Assembly: GCA_945860865.1 (NCBI GenBank)
Contig: CAMARW010000006.1
Coordinates: forward strand, 1-64,000
Direction: 5' to 3'
DNA length: 64,000 bases
Source of the DNA: Chitinophaga pinensis
GTDB lineage: Bacteria; Bacteroidota; Bacteroidia; UKL13-3
Shown: piece after piece, positions 41,211 to 49,985 of the stretch
Position numbering within the stretch: the stretch's first letter is position 1
Layout: every line of letters begins with the position of its first letter
Translations under genes and position numbers: made by a program
Notes under the pieces: generated by a model
Databases searched by the model: none
What the model was told of the DNA's origin: nothing
Seen by the model: the letters and a program-made list of their open reading frames with translations, nothing else

Positions 41211-44183
41211 TTATTCAAAATCTTCACAATGATAATCGGGGTCTAATTCAGAAATTTTGAGCTCTGTTTTTTCTCCATTTTGCTTGGCCTCCAGCATTTT
41301 TTGTATCAACCTACTGCGTTCTTTTTGAAGGGCATTTCTCCATTCTTTATCCTGCTCTCTGTCAAAATAAATGGTTCCATCTACCAAGGTATAAAGTGCT
41401 TTGGCATCTATGCTTAATGGGTTATCAGACCATAAAACAAGATCGGCATCTTTGCCTACTTTTATGCTGCCTGTTTGTTGGTCTATATGCAGCATTTTAG
41501 CAGGGTTAAGGGTAACCATTTTCCAAGCATCCATTTCACTAATCCCTGCGTATTTTATTATTTTAGCCGCTTCTTGGTTTAGGCGCCTGCCCATTTCTGC
41601 ATCATCGCTATTAATGGCTGTAACAACGCCCATTTGGTTTAAAATTCCAGCATTTTGCGGTATAGCATCTATAACTTCAAATTTATATGCCCACCAATCT
41701 GCAAAGGTAGAAGCACTGGCTCCATGCTTTTTCATTTTATCTGCTACCTTATAACCTTCCAAAATATGGGTAAAGGTATTTACTACAAAGCCCATACTAT
41801 CTGCCACATGCATCAACATGTTTATCTCACTTTGCACGTAACTATGGCAGCTAATAAATCGTTTTTTATTTAATATCTCTAGCATGGTTTCCATTTCTAA
41901 ATCTTTGCGCGTTAGCTTAGGATTTTCTTTTTGGGCAGCTTCATAAGCGCGTGCTCTTATAAAAGCGTCGTAGTATACCTGCTCAACACCCATGCGGGTT
42001 TGCGGAAATCTGCCGGTTTCTGTTCCCCAATTGCTTTGTTTTACATTTTCGCCCAAAGCAAACTTTATAAAACCTGCTGCATTCGCAATTTTCATATCTT
42101 CTGGTGCTTTTCCCCAGCGTAGTTTAATAATACTGCTTTGTCCGCCAATGGGGTTACAAGAGCCATGCAATTGCTGGCAAGCTACAACGCCTCCGCTCAA
42201 CTGCCTGTAGATATTAATATCATCACAATTTACTACATCGCCAATGCGCACCTCTGAGGTATTGTTTTGCGTACACTCGTTTAAACCCCTATATATGGCA
42301 ATGTGCGAGTGCTCGTCTATAATGCCATTGGTTAAAAATTTCCCTTTGGCATCAATTACCCTGGCGTTTGGTAGGTTTACATTTTTGCCAATGGCCACAA
42401 TTTTACCTTTACTTACTGCCACATCTGTTTCTGTTAAAATGCTATCTGCTTCGTTGGTCCAAACGGTAGCACCTTTAAACACCAAATTTTCTGCTTGAGG
42501 CAATTGCTCGTTGCCATACTCACAGAAGGGGTATATTACTTTTCCAATATTGGGTTGTGGCTTGCTTTCTTTTTTGCTTTTTTGTGTTTGAACCGAATCA
42601 AATAATAATACAAAAGGCTCTGACTCTTCTTGGCTAATCCACATTTTTCCATGAAGGGCTTTAATTTGCTGGGTTTGGCTATCTATTTCATGAATCCAAG
42701 CATTCACCTGCACAGGCGATTTACTCTCTTTGTTCTTTGTAAAGCTAAATAAAAATAAGCCTTCTTGCTCGCTAATTTGAACTTTAAGGGTATCTTTTCC
42801 TCTTAAAACACCACTGTATTTTCCTTCTTTTTCGGTAATACTTAGCCAAGTGTTTGGTAAGCTTTTAAAGCTATAATTTCCTGTTAATTTATAAGAAGGT
42901 TCTGGCTCTATTACGTGGGTTTCGCCTAATATATAATGATTTAAAATATGGGTTTCGGGTTCAAAAATTGGTCCGTTACAAACAAAAAAGTTTGCCAACA
43001 TACCTTTTTCTAAACTTCCTATTTGTTTGTGCATATTCATCCAAGCAGCTGGGGTTGTTGTTAAAGCAGCTAGTGCTTGGTCTGCACTTAACCCGTGTAA
43101 AACGGCTTTTTGCAAGTTCTGCCAAAACACTTTCGCATCGGAACAGCCTTGCGTTGTAAGGGCAAACGGAATATTATTTTTACTTATTTGTGCTGCATTT
43201 GCTGGGGCCATTTCCCAATGTTTTAAATCGGCTAAATTTACTTTTATGGCATCTAAAGGATTGCCTACTTCGTATGGTTTAGGGAAATTTAAAGGAACAA
43301 TAAGTCGCATGCCAGTGGATTTAATTTCTGGTATACGTTGGTATTCGTCGCCATTGCCTTTTATAATATAACTAAGCTTAAATTCTTGTGCAATTTTTGC
43401 GGCACGTAACACAGCCAATTTGTTCTCTGCCTCAAAAATAGTAGGCAAATTTTTGTAGGTATTTAGGTGTTCAAAATTAATGAGGTATTCATATTTTTGC
43501 TGAGTATACCAAGATGCATCTAGGTATGTTTGCCTAATAAGTGCAATAACGCCCATCATAGAGCCTGGGTAAGGCTGTTTGCTGCTGCCTTTGTTAAAGC
43601 TCATTTGGGTGGCGGCATTTGCTTTCACAATCATTTTTTGCTCGTGGGCTTGGCCAGTTAAAACCAGGGCAGCAGTTCCTCTAAAGATTCCATCAGGCAC
43701 TGCAGTTAAGCAGGCTCCAAAACCGCTTGCAAGCAAAAGTTTGCTTTTTTTATCATCTACTTTAAAAACATTAGCAGCTTCTTGATAGCTCTTTACAGCA
43801 TCATTCCAGGCATAAGCTCCTTTCTTATTGTTTTCATACAATTGGGTTCTGCCGTTTTGGTTCAAGCCAGATGGCTCTATACCGTAATCGCTAAATAAAT
43901 CTATGAAGGAGGCATAAATATATTTGCCCGATGCGTTTATTATTTTGGCTTCTTTAGGGATAATAATGCCTACGCCAACAGATTCAATTTTGCCATCCTT
44001 AACAACGATACTGGCATTTTGAAGCAGCTCGCCAGGTTTGGTTTGTATGTTAACTTGGGTTAAGGCAAAATAATTGGGCAATGGATTGGCCGGACCATTA
44101 TTGGGGAAGCTACTCTGTGCAAAAATGTTTTGCGTTATAAAAGGTAGCCAAAGAAAAACACTTAATTTTAAAATCTTATTCAT
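41211..44183 (-). CDS. Large exported protein with two amidohydrolase domains
   Basis: This 990-aa protein has a signal peptide (1-22, QNIFAQ) and two amidohydrolase-like halves joined by a beta-rich region. In the first half (about 30-410) the HxH site is lost (YIYASFIDLFSDYGIEP), though the NIPFALTTQG and LTTTPAAWMNMHKQIGSLEK parts remain. The second half (about 560-960) keeps NGIIDEHSHIAIYRG, SCHSYVQSEI, NTFTHILEGYK and INSDDAEMGRRLN, a full metal site. So only the C-terminal half should hydrolyse. Peptides or cyclic amides are likely substrates; none is proven. The 414-aa paralogue and an ABC exporter follow. Confidence 0.85.
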   Translation of the reverse strand: MNKILKLSVFLWLPFITQNIFAQSSFPNNGPANPLPNYFALTQVNIQTKPGELLQNASIVVKDGKIESVGVGIIIPKEAKIINASGKYIYASFIDLFSDYGIEPSGLNQNGRTQLYENNKKGAYAWNDAVKSYQEAANVFKVDDKKSKLLLASGFGACLTAVPDGIFRGTAALVLTGQAHEQKMIVKANAATQMSFNKGSSKQPYPGSMMGVIALIRQTYLDASWYTQQKYEYLINFEHLNTYKNLPTIFEAENKLAVLRAAKIAQEFKLSYIIKGNGDEYQRIPEIKSTGMRLIVPLNFPKPYEVGNPLDAIKVNLADLKHWEMAPANAAQISKNNIPFALTTQGCSDAKVFWQNLQKAVLHGLSADQALAALTTTPAAWMNMHKQIGSLEKGMLANFFVCNGPIFEPETHILNHYILGETHVIEPEPSYKLTGNYSFKSLPNTWLSITEKEGKYSGVLRGKDTLKVQISEQEGLFLFSFTKNKESKSPVQVNAWIHEIDSQTQQIKALHGKMWISQEESEPFVLLFDSVQTQKSKKESKPQPNIGKVIYPFCEYGNEQLPQAENLVFKGATVWTNEADSILTETDVAVSKGKIVAIGKNVNLPNARVIDAKGKFLTNGIIDEHSHIAIYRGLNECTQNNTSEVRIGDVVNCDDINIYRQLSGGVVACQQLHGSCNPIGGQSSIIKLRWGKAPEDMKIANAAGFIKFALGENVKQSNWGTETGRFPQTRMGVEQVYYDAFIRARAYEAAQKENPKLTRKDLEMETMLEILNKKRFISCHSYVQSEINMLMHVADSMGFVVNTFTHILEGYKVADKMKKHGASASTFADWWAYKFEVIDAIPQNAGILNQMGVVTAINSDDAEMGRRLNQEAAKIIKYAGISEMDAWKMVTLNPAKMLHIDQQTGSIKVGKDADLVLWSDNPLSIDAKALYTLVDGTIYFDREQDKEWRNALQKERSRLIQKMLEAKQNGEKTELKISELDPDYHCEDFE

Positions 44184-44248
44184 GCATTAAAATTTACGCT
44201 TGTTTAAAGTTGCGGCAATGTAGCAGAAAAATTCCTGATTTTAAATTG

Positions 44249-44256
44249 TATATTTG
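44249..44256 (+). promoter_or_regulatory. Likely -7 box TATATTTG before rhomboid gene
   Basis: This is an exact match to TAnnTTTG, 11 nt before the ATG at 44268. No TTTG at the right distance upstream was found. The same octamer precedes the regulator gene (19579) and the gene at 54741. Confidence 0.45.
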
Positions 44257-44267
44257 GAGCTCAAAAA

Positions 44268-45143
44268 ATGAATTTATTAAAAGAAATAAAATTTAAGTTC
44301 AAACAGGGTAACGCAGTTGTGCAAATTATTCTCGTAAACGTTTTGGTTTACCTCTCATTTGCATTACTTGGTTTATTTTTTTTCTTATTTAACCAAACGT
44401 CTGTTTTAGCTACATTTATGAAATGGCTTATGCTTCCGGCGGCTTTTTCAAATTTTATTTGGCAACCTTGGAGTATTTTTACTTACATGTTTTTGCATGA
44501 AGGGTTCTTTCATTTACTTTTTAATATGCTTTGGCTATATTGGTTGGGTAATTTGTTTCAACAATATTTGGGCAATGTAAAAACATTTCAAGCCTATGTT
44601 TTAGGGGGTATTTTTGGCGGGTTAATTTATATGTTAGCCTATAATATTTTTCCTGCTTTTACTAATCAAGTTCCTATATCTTTTGCTTTAGGCGCCTCTG
44701 CGGGGGTATTGTCTATAGTTGTTGCTTCTGCAACCTTACTGCCAGAATATAGTATTCAGTTATTAATTATTGGTCAAGTTAGGCTCAAATACATCGCCTT
44801 GTTTTCTGTAATTCTAGATTTAATTAGCATTCCAAATGGCAATGCTGGCGGGCATATAGCGCATGTGGGTGGGGCGGCTTTTGGTTATTTATTTATCAAA
44901 TTAATATATAGCCAGAGTGCTATTCCCAATTTTTTAGATAAGGTTTTTGGGGGTGTTGGAAATTGGTTCAAACCAAGCTCAACACTTAAAGTACACCATA
45001 AAAGTAAAGGAACTGCAAATTTTAACAATACCAAGCCAAATCAACAAGAAATTGATGCCATTCTTGATAAAATATCAAAAAATGGATATGAGAGCCTATC
45101 TCCAAAAGAAAAGGAAATTTTGTTTAAAGCGAGTAAAGGATAA
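44268..45143 (+). CDS. Rhomboid-family intramembrane serine protease
   Basis: This 291-aa inner-membrane protein has six predicted helices. The catalytic Ser is in ALGASAGVLSIV (GxSxG), and the catalytic His in GGHIAHVGGAAFGY. The first periplasmic loop has the usual PWSIFTYMFLHEGFFHLLFN ... MLWLYWLGN. A cytosolic C-terminal tail of about 70 residues ends KNGYESLSPKEKEILFKAS, the DUF6576-like tail common in Bacteroidota rhomboids. It cleaves membrane proteins within the bilayer; the substrates are unknown. It is 6 nt before an EEP-family gene, probably an operon. Confidence 0.93.
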   Translation: MNLLKEIKFKFKQGNAVVQIILVNVLVYLSFALLGLFFFLFNQTSVLATFMKWLMLPAAFSNFIWQPWSIFTYMFLHEGFFHLLFNMLWLYWLGNLFQQYLGNVKTFQAYVLGGIFGGLIYMLAYNIFPAFTNQVPISFALGASAGVLSIVVASATLLPEYSIQLLIIGQVRLKYIALFSVILDLISIPNGNAGGHIAHVGGAAFGYLFIKLIYSQSAIPNFLDKVFGGVGNWFKPSSTLKVHHKSKGTANFNNTKPNQQEIDAILDKISKNGYESLSPKEKEILFKASKG

Positions 45144-45149
45144 GTTGAA

Positions 45150-46235
45150 GTGAAATTGTTAAAATATGTATATATCACAATAAGCATTTGTTCAGCTTTA
45201 GGACTATTATGTAGTCTAATTTCCCCCTATTTTAGTCCAGCAGATTTTTGGCCAGTAGCCTTTCTTGGTTTGGCTTTTCCAATTATTTTTATTGGCAATG
45301 TTATGTTGCTATTTTGTTGGGTTGTACTTAAAAAGAAGTTCTGGATTATACAAGCCGTTATATTGGCTTTGGCATTGCTAAAAACACCTGCTTTTTTGCA
45401 AGTTAATGCTAAGGCTTTGCCAATACCTAAACCTGCAAAAACACTAAACGTTGTTAGTTTTAACACCCATTTTATGGGAGCTTTTGATTTTGCTGGTGAC
45501 GATTCGGCATATTTTTTTAAAATGCTCGATAAGTTAAATCCTGATATCATTTGCCTGCAAGAATTTGTTAATTTGGGTGGAAACTATGAGAAACCTATGT
45601 TTAAAAGATTTTTTAACCAGTATAAATTTTTCAATAATGTAAATGCAGATGCTTTAAGCACTAATTTTCCTATGGGTTTTGGGGTTTGTATTTTTACGCG
45701 TTTCCCTATCGTTAACAAAGGGTTTCTTGAACTTGAAAACCAGAATAGTAATTTAACTGTATTTGCTGATATTGTAGTAGGTAGTGATACAATTAGGGTG
45801 GTAAATACGCACTTAAAATCTATTGTTTTTGATAAGCAAGATTATAAAACCATTGAAACAATTAAAGAGGTAGATGAAACAAAACCTGGAGCTATGAGGC
45901 GTATTTTGGCTAAGTTAAAATATGCCTTTAAATCGCGTGCTAAGCAAGCAGATAAAATTCGTGAGCGTTTGCAAAGTACCAACCATAAGGTAATACTTTG
46001 TGGCGATTTTAATGACCCTCCTACTAGTTACTCTTACCTAACAATAAAAGGCAATATGAAAGATGCTTTTAGAGAATCTGGCAAAGGTTTGAGCAGAACT
46101 TATATTGGTAAAATGCCCTCATTTAGGATAGATTATATTTTACACGATAATTCGTGGAAGAGCTATAATTATGAGACTAATACGCTTAATTTTAGCGACC
46201 ATAAAATGGTAAGTTGTACCATCGCTTTGCCCTAA
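45150..46235 (+). CDS. Endonuclease/exonuclease/phosphatase-family protein with membrane N-terminus
   Basis: This 361-aa protein starts with GTG at 45150; no ATG fits. Two or three membrane helices (about 5-85) precede an EEP domain with VVSFNTHF, CLQEF, NTHLKS, LCGDFNDPP and the closing NFSDHKMV, all expected catalytic parts. EEP enzymes cut phosphodiesters in nucleic acids or lipids; the membrane anchor means the active domain may face outside. It is likely cotranscribed with the rhomboid gene. Its last bases overlap the convergent methylase gene by 4 nt. Confidence 0.88.
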   Translation: MKLLKYVYITISICSALGLLCSLISPYFSPADFWPVAFLGLAFPIIFIGNVMLLFCWVVLKKKFWIIQAVILALALLKTPAFLQVNAKALPIPKPAKTLNVVSFNTHFMGAFDFAGDDSAYFFKMLDKLNPDIICLQEFVNLGGNYEKPMFKRFFNQYKFFNNVNADALSTNFPMGFGVCIFTRFPIVNKGFLELENQNSNLTVFADIVVGSDTIRVVNTHLKSIVFDKQDYKTIETIKEVDETKPGAMRRILAKLKYAFKSRAKQADKIRERLQSTNHKVILCGDFNDPPTSYSYLTIKGNMKDAFRESGKGLSRTYIGKMPSFRIDYILHDNSWKSYNYETNTLNFSDHKMVSCTIALP

Positions 46236-46942
46236 TTGCCTATCACAAATACGCAAGGAATTTTATGCAATTCGGGTAAGTTTTTTTTCCATTGCGCCAA
46301 AGTTTTGGTTCGAACCCAACCTTTTTCTGAACTAATATTACAAGCAATACATAGTTTGTTTTGTGCATTACATTGCGCAATTAGCTCGGTTAATAACTGG
46401 TTATTTCGGTATGGGGTTTCCATAAAAATTTGTGTAATGCCGCGGTGCGCCATGGCTTCAATCTCTTTTATGCGCTTAATTTTTGGGTTTTTATCTATGG
46501 GCAAATATCCCGAAAAAGCAAATTGTTGTCCGTTAAAACCACTTCCCATAAGCGCCATAATCATACTAGAACCACCGGGCAAAGGAATTACCTCTATGTT
46601 TTTGGTTTGAGCCAATGCCACTAAGGCAGAACCAGGATCTGCTACGCAAGGTAAACCGGCATCACTTATAATTCCAACATCATTATTTTCTAATGCTTGT
46701 AGTAATTTTGGAACTTCCAAGGCGGTAGTATGCTCGTTGAGTAAAAAAATATTTAATTCGCTTTGGGCATGTTGCAAGTTTAATCTTTTGATGAGCGCAC
46801 GTGCTTGTTTCTCATTTTCAACCACAAAGTTTTTTACATGATGCACTAATCTGCGCACCATTTCTGCTATAAAATCATCCGAATTATCGGCACTTAAGAA
46901 GTTGGGAATGAGGTATAATTTACCATACTTTGGTTCAGACAT
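46232..46942 (-). CDS. SAM-dependent methyltransferase, RsmI/tetrapyrrole-methylase family
   Basis: This 236-aa cytosolic protein has the family's tandem fold: KLYLIPNFLSADNS, then GIISDAGLPCVADPGSALVA, PLPGGSSMIMALMGSGFNGQ, FSGYLP and FMETPYRNNQLL. RsmI methylates the 2'-O of C1402 in 16S rRNA. This shorter form, lacking RsmI's C-terminal domain, is a frequent second relative in Bacteroidota and its target may differ. It has no operon partner on this strand. Confidence 0.85.
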   Translation of the reverse strand: MSEPKYGKLYLIPNFLSADNSDDFIAEMVRRLVHHVKNFVVENEKQARALIKRLNLQHAQSELNIFLLNEHTTALEVPKLLQALENNDVGIISDAGLPCVADPGSALVALAQTKNIEVIPLPGGSSMIMALMGSGFNGQQFAFSGYLPIDKNPKIKRIKEIEAMAHRGITQIFMETPYRNNQLLTELIAQCNAQNKLCIACNISSEKGWVRTKTLAQWKKNLPELHKIPCVFVIGN

Positions 46943-47039
46943 AAGTTAATTATTTGATTACTTGGTTGTTAAAACAATAAAAATAAGTGTTGATTTTTGA
47001 ATTTTACACGCTTATTTTCGCCGTTCTTAAAATATTACA

Positions 47040-49157
47040 ATGGCAATATTAACAAAAATAAGAAACAGATCAGGATTAGCAATTGGCGTGGTAGGAATAG
47101 CGCTGGGTTTATTTGTAGTTTCGGATGCGCTGAATTCATTTGGTGGAGGCGGTGGTGCTCAATCTAGTAATGTGGGCGAAATTGATGGTGAAAGCATTGG
47201 CGTAAAACAATTTGACGACAAACTTCAGTTTAATTTAGACAATTATCAGAAGCGTACCCAAACAGAAAGTTTGGATGAGGCAACGCGTACGCAATTGCGT
47301 GACCAAACATGGAATCAAATGTTAAACGATTACATGATGGCTAAAGAATACAGTCAGCTTGGCTTAGAAGTGAGTGAAGAAGAACTAGCTGATATGATTT
47401 ATGGCAACAACATTCACCCACAAATTCGTCAGTCTTTTACAGACCCTAACTCGCCAACAGGCTTTGATGTAAATACGGTAAAGCGTTATTTAAAGAACGT
47501 AACCGAAGGAACTGATGAAGCTGTGAAAGCGCAGTGGAGAGAATTTGAAGATTATTTAATCACAGAAACCTTGCAGCGTAAATATGCCAACTTATTAAAG
47601 CGTGGTGTTTATACAACTTCTTTAGAGGCTAAAAATTTATATACTGCTAGAACACAGTCTAAAGATTTAAATTTAGTTGCCTTGGCTTACTCAACCCTTG
47701 CAGATTCTAGCATTGTTGTAGAAGATAGTGAGCTAAAATCTTATTTTAAAAAGAACGTTGACAAATACAAGGAGCGTGAGAATTCTCGCAAATTGGAATT
47801 TGTTGTGTGGGATTTTGCTCCAACAACAGAAGATAGCATGGAAGTGCAACGTTGGGCTTTTGATCAAGTGGCTCAATTTGCAGCTGCCGAAAATGATACA
47901 GTCTATGTAGATATTAACAGTGATGTTAAATTTGATGCCACGGCAAAAAGAAGAAGCGACTTCCCAGAATCGGTTCAAAGCCGCTTATTCCGCGATTCTG
48001 CAGGAACTGTTATTGGCCCTATATTTGAAAATGGAAAATATACCTTGTACAAAATTGCAGGTACTTCTTCAGATTCTGTTTTTAGTATGCGTGCTAGCCA
48101 TATATTAATTAGGGTAGAAGGCGCTACAGATGTGGATACAGCCACTGCACAAAAGAAGGCTAATGATATCTTAGCCCGTGTGCGTAAAGGGGAAGATTTT
48201 GGCAAATTAGCCGCTGAGTTTGGTTCAGATGGAACCAAAGATAGAGGTGGAGATTTGGGTTGGTTTACAGAAGGTGCTATGGTACCTGCTTTTAATGATG
48301 CTGTTAAGAATGGTAAAAAAGGCGACCAATTTGTGTTAAAAACCCAGTTCGGTATTCACGTTATTAAAATTACAGAAGATAAGAGTAAAAAATTGGTGTG
48401 CGCAGGTGTGTTAGAGCGCTCTGTTGGTGCCAGCGAAAAAACTAGTTCTGTTGCTTACAATGATGCCAGTCAGTTTGCTGCTGGTAGCAGAAGTGCTGCA
48501 GATTTCAATAAAAATATGGAAGAAAAAGGTTTAACTAAGCGCATTGCAGAGTTTGTGCGCGAAACCGATAATTTCTTGCCAGGTTACAATGATGCCCGTG
48601 AAGCTACTCGCTGGGCCTACAATGCTAAAGTGGGTGATGTAAGTGAGGTTATGACAGTTAGTAACGATAAATATGTTATTGCTACTTTAACTTTAATTCG
48701 CGAAAAGGGTAAAGCCAATTTTGATGCAGCTATAGAGCGCGTAAAGGTTGATTTTATTAAAGATAAAAAGGCAGAGCAATTGCAAGAAAAATTGAAAACT
48801 GCCATGGAAGGCGCAAACTCTATTGAGGCGTTGAGTACAAAAATAAACCAAGCTGTTACGCCTGTTGGTGGTTTAACCTTTGATAATGCCAGTATCCCTT
48901 ATGTGGGTGTTGACAATCTTTTTGGAGGTACCGTAGCTGGAACTTCAGCACTTAATAAGTTAATGGGCCCAGTAAAAGGGGATGTGGCAGTTTATGCCTA
49001 CCAAATTAACAAAGTTACTCCTGCTCCAGCTATCACAGATTATAGCATGCAAAAAAATGAAATATCTAACGCGCTTCAACAGCGCATAGAATATGGTTAT
49101 TTTGAGATTTTAAAAGAAATGAAAAACGTAAAAGATAATCGTTTCTTATATTATTAA
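47040..49157 (+). CDS. ppiD: Peptidyl-prolyl cis-trans isomerase PpiD/SurA-like
   Basis: This 705-aa protein has one N-terminal membrane helix (about 12-32) with the chain facing the periplasm. A SurA_N/PpiD-like helical domain (about 45-200) is followed by a parvulin domain (about 345-445: RASHILIRVEGATD ... FGKLAAEFGSDGTKDRGGDL) and a C-terminal helical region. It helps to fold outer-membrane and exported proteins. Length fits PpiD of Bacteroidota. An alpha/beta-hydrolase gene follows after 1 nt. Confidence 0.92.
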   Translation: MAILTKIRNRSGLAIGVVGIALGLFVVSDALNSFGGGGGAQSSNVGEIDGESIGVKQFDDKLQFNLDNYQKRTQTESLDEATRTQLRDQTWNQMLNDYMMAKEYSQLGLEVSEEELADMIYGNNIHPQIRQSFTDPNSPTGFDVNTVKRYLKNVTEGTDEAVKAQWREFEDYLITETLQRKYANLLKRGVYTTSLEAKNLYTARTQSKDLNLVALAYSTLADSSIVVEDSELKSYFKKNVDKYKERENSRKLEFVVWDFAPTTEDSMEVQRWAFDQVAQFAAAENDTVYVDINSDVKFDATAKRRSDFPESVQSRLFRDSAGTVIGPIFENGKYTLYKIAGTSSDSVFSMRASHILIRVEGATDVDTATAQKKANDILARVRKGEDFGKLAAEFGSDGTKDRGGDLGWFTEGAMVPAFNDAVKNGKKGDQFVLKTQFGIHVIKITEDKSKKLVCAGVLERSVGASEKTSSVAYNDASQFAAGSRSAADFNKNMEEKGLTKRIAEFVRETDNFLPGYNDAREATRWAYNAKVGDVSEVMTVSNDKYVIATLTLIREKGKANFDAAIERVKVDFIKDKKAEQLQEKLKTAMEGANSIEALSTKINQAVTPVGGLTFDNASIPYVGVDNLFGGTVAGTSALNKLMGPVKGDVAVYAYQINKVTPAPAITDYSMQKNEISNALQQRIEYGYFEILKEMKNVKDNRFLYY

Positions 49158-49158
49158 T

Positions 49159-49938
49159 ATGTTGCATTACCTCACAGAGGGTGCCGGAGATATTAATCTG
49201 GTGCTGCTTCATGGTTACTGCGAAAACAATACCTGCTTCAACGAGCAGGTATTGTTTTTTAAAGACCATTGTAAAGTAATAACCATAGACTTGCCTGGCT
49301 TTGGCAAAAGCAAGGCCATAACTGGCATTAGTATAGATGGCATGGCCCAAGAGGTAAAAAAAGTATTAGATGGGCTGAACCTAACCCATTGCGTGTTGAT
49401 GGGCCACAGCATGGGTGGTTATGTTGCTTTTGCCTTTGCAGAATTGTTTCCAAACTTTTTACGCGGACTTGGACTTATTCATTCTACTGCAGTAGCCGAT
49501 ACCGATGAACGTAAGTTAAAGCGCAATCAGGTAATAGAATTTATTACCAAGCATGGCAAAGAGCCGTTTTTAGAAACATTCATTCCTGCTTTGTTTAAAG
49601 AGCCAGCCTCTAAAGAACATACTCAAGTTGCCGTAAAAGAAGCCTTAGTAAGCAGTACCGAAGGCATCATAGAAGCAGCCAAAGCCATGCGCGACAGGCC
49701 AGATAGAACTCATATATTAAGCAAGCTTACCATCCCGGTGTTTTTTGCCGTAGGTAAATACGATAGCCTCATTCCAGAACAAGCCATGTTTGAGCAAGCC
49801 GCTTCCTGCCAAATAGCGCATATCGGCTATTTAAGCAACTCTGCCCACATGGGAATGGTGGAAGAAGCCGCTTTGTTGAATGAGAAAATGTTGGTTTTTT
49901 TGATGGATTTTTGCCTTTCACCAAAAAAAATTGCTTGA
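49159..49938 (+). CDS. Alpha/beta hydrolase
   Basis: This 259-aa cytosolic protein has the alpha/beta-hydrolase fold: oxyanion segment LLHGYCENN, nucleophile elbow GHSMGGY (Ser about 85), an Asp region (FAVGKYDSLIPE) and a catalytic His near the end (SAHMGMVEE). It resembles small esterases and carboxylic ester hydrolases; the substrate is unknown. It starts 1 nt after ppiD, so both are likely read from one message. Confidence 0.93.
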   Translation: MLHYLTEGAGDINLVLLHGYCENNTCFNEQVLFFKDHCKVITIDLPGFGKSKAITGISIDGMAQEVKKVLDGLNLTHCVLMGHSMGGYVAFAFAELFPNFLRGLGLIHSTAVADTDERKLKRNQVIEFITKHGKEPFLETFIPALFKEPASKEHTQVAVKEALVSSTEGIIEAAKAMRDRPDRTHILSKLTIPVFFAVGKYDSLIPEQAMFEQAASCQIAHIGYLSNSAHMGMVEEAALLNEKMLVFLMDFCLSPKKIA

Positions 49939-49985
49939 AACCGCTTTAATTCTTGTAAATTAGCGTTAACCAAACTTTGTTAGAT

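Noticed and set aside
41401-43371. Several long plus-strand frames opposite the 990-aa amidohydrolase gene
   Set aside because: They are mirror frames of a well-supported gene and have no signal peptide, motif or family pattern.
46236-46610. 124-codon plus-strand frame opposite the RsmI-like gene
   Set aside because: The minus-strand frame has the full family motif set. The plus frame is Cys/Phe-rich with no domain.
46980-47025. AAGTGT and ACACGCTTATT near the ppiD start, resembling the starch operator
   Set aside because: The spacing is about twice that of the two real copies and one arm is imperfect.
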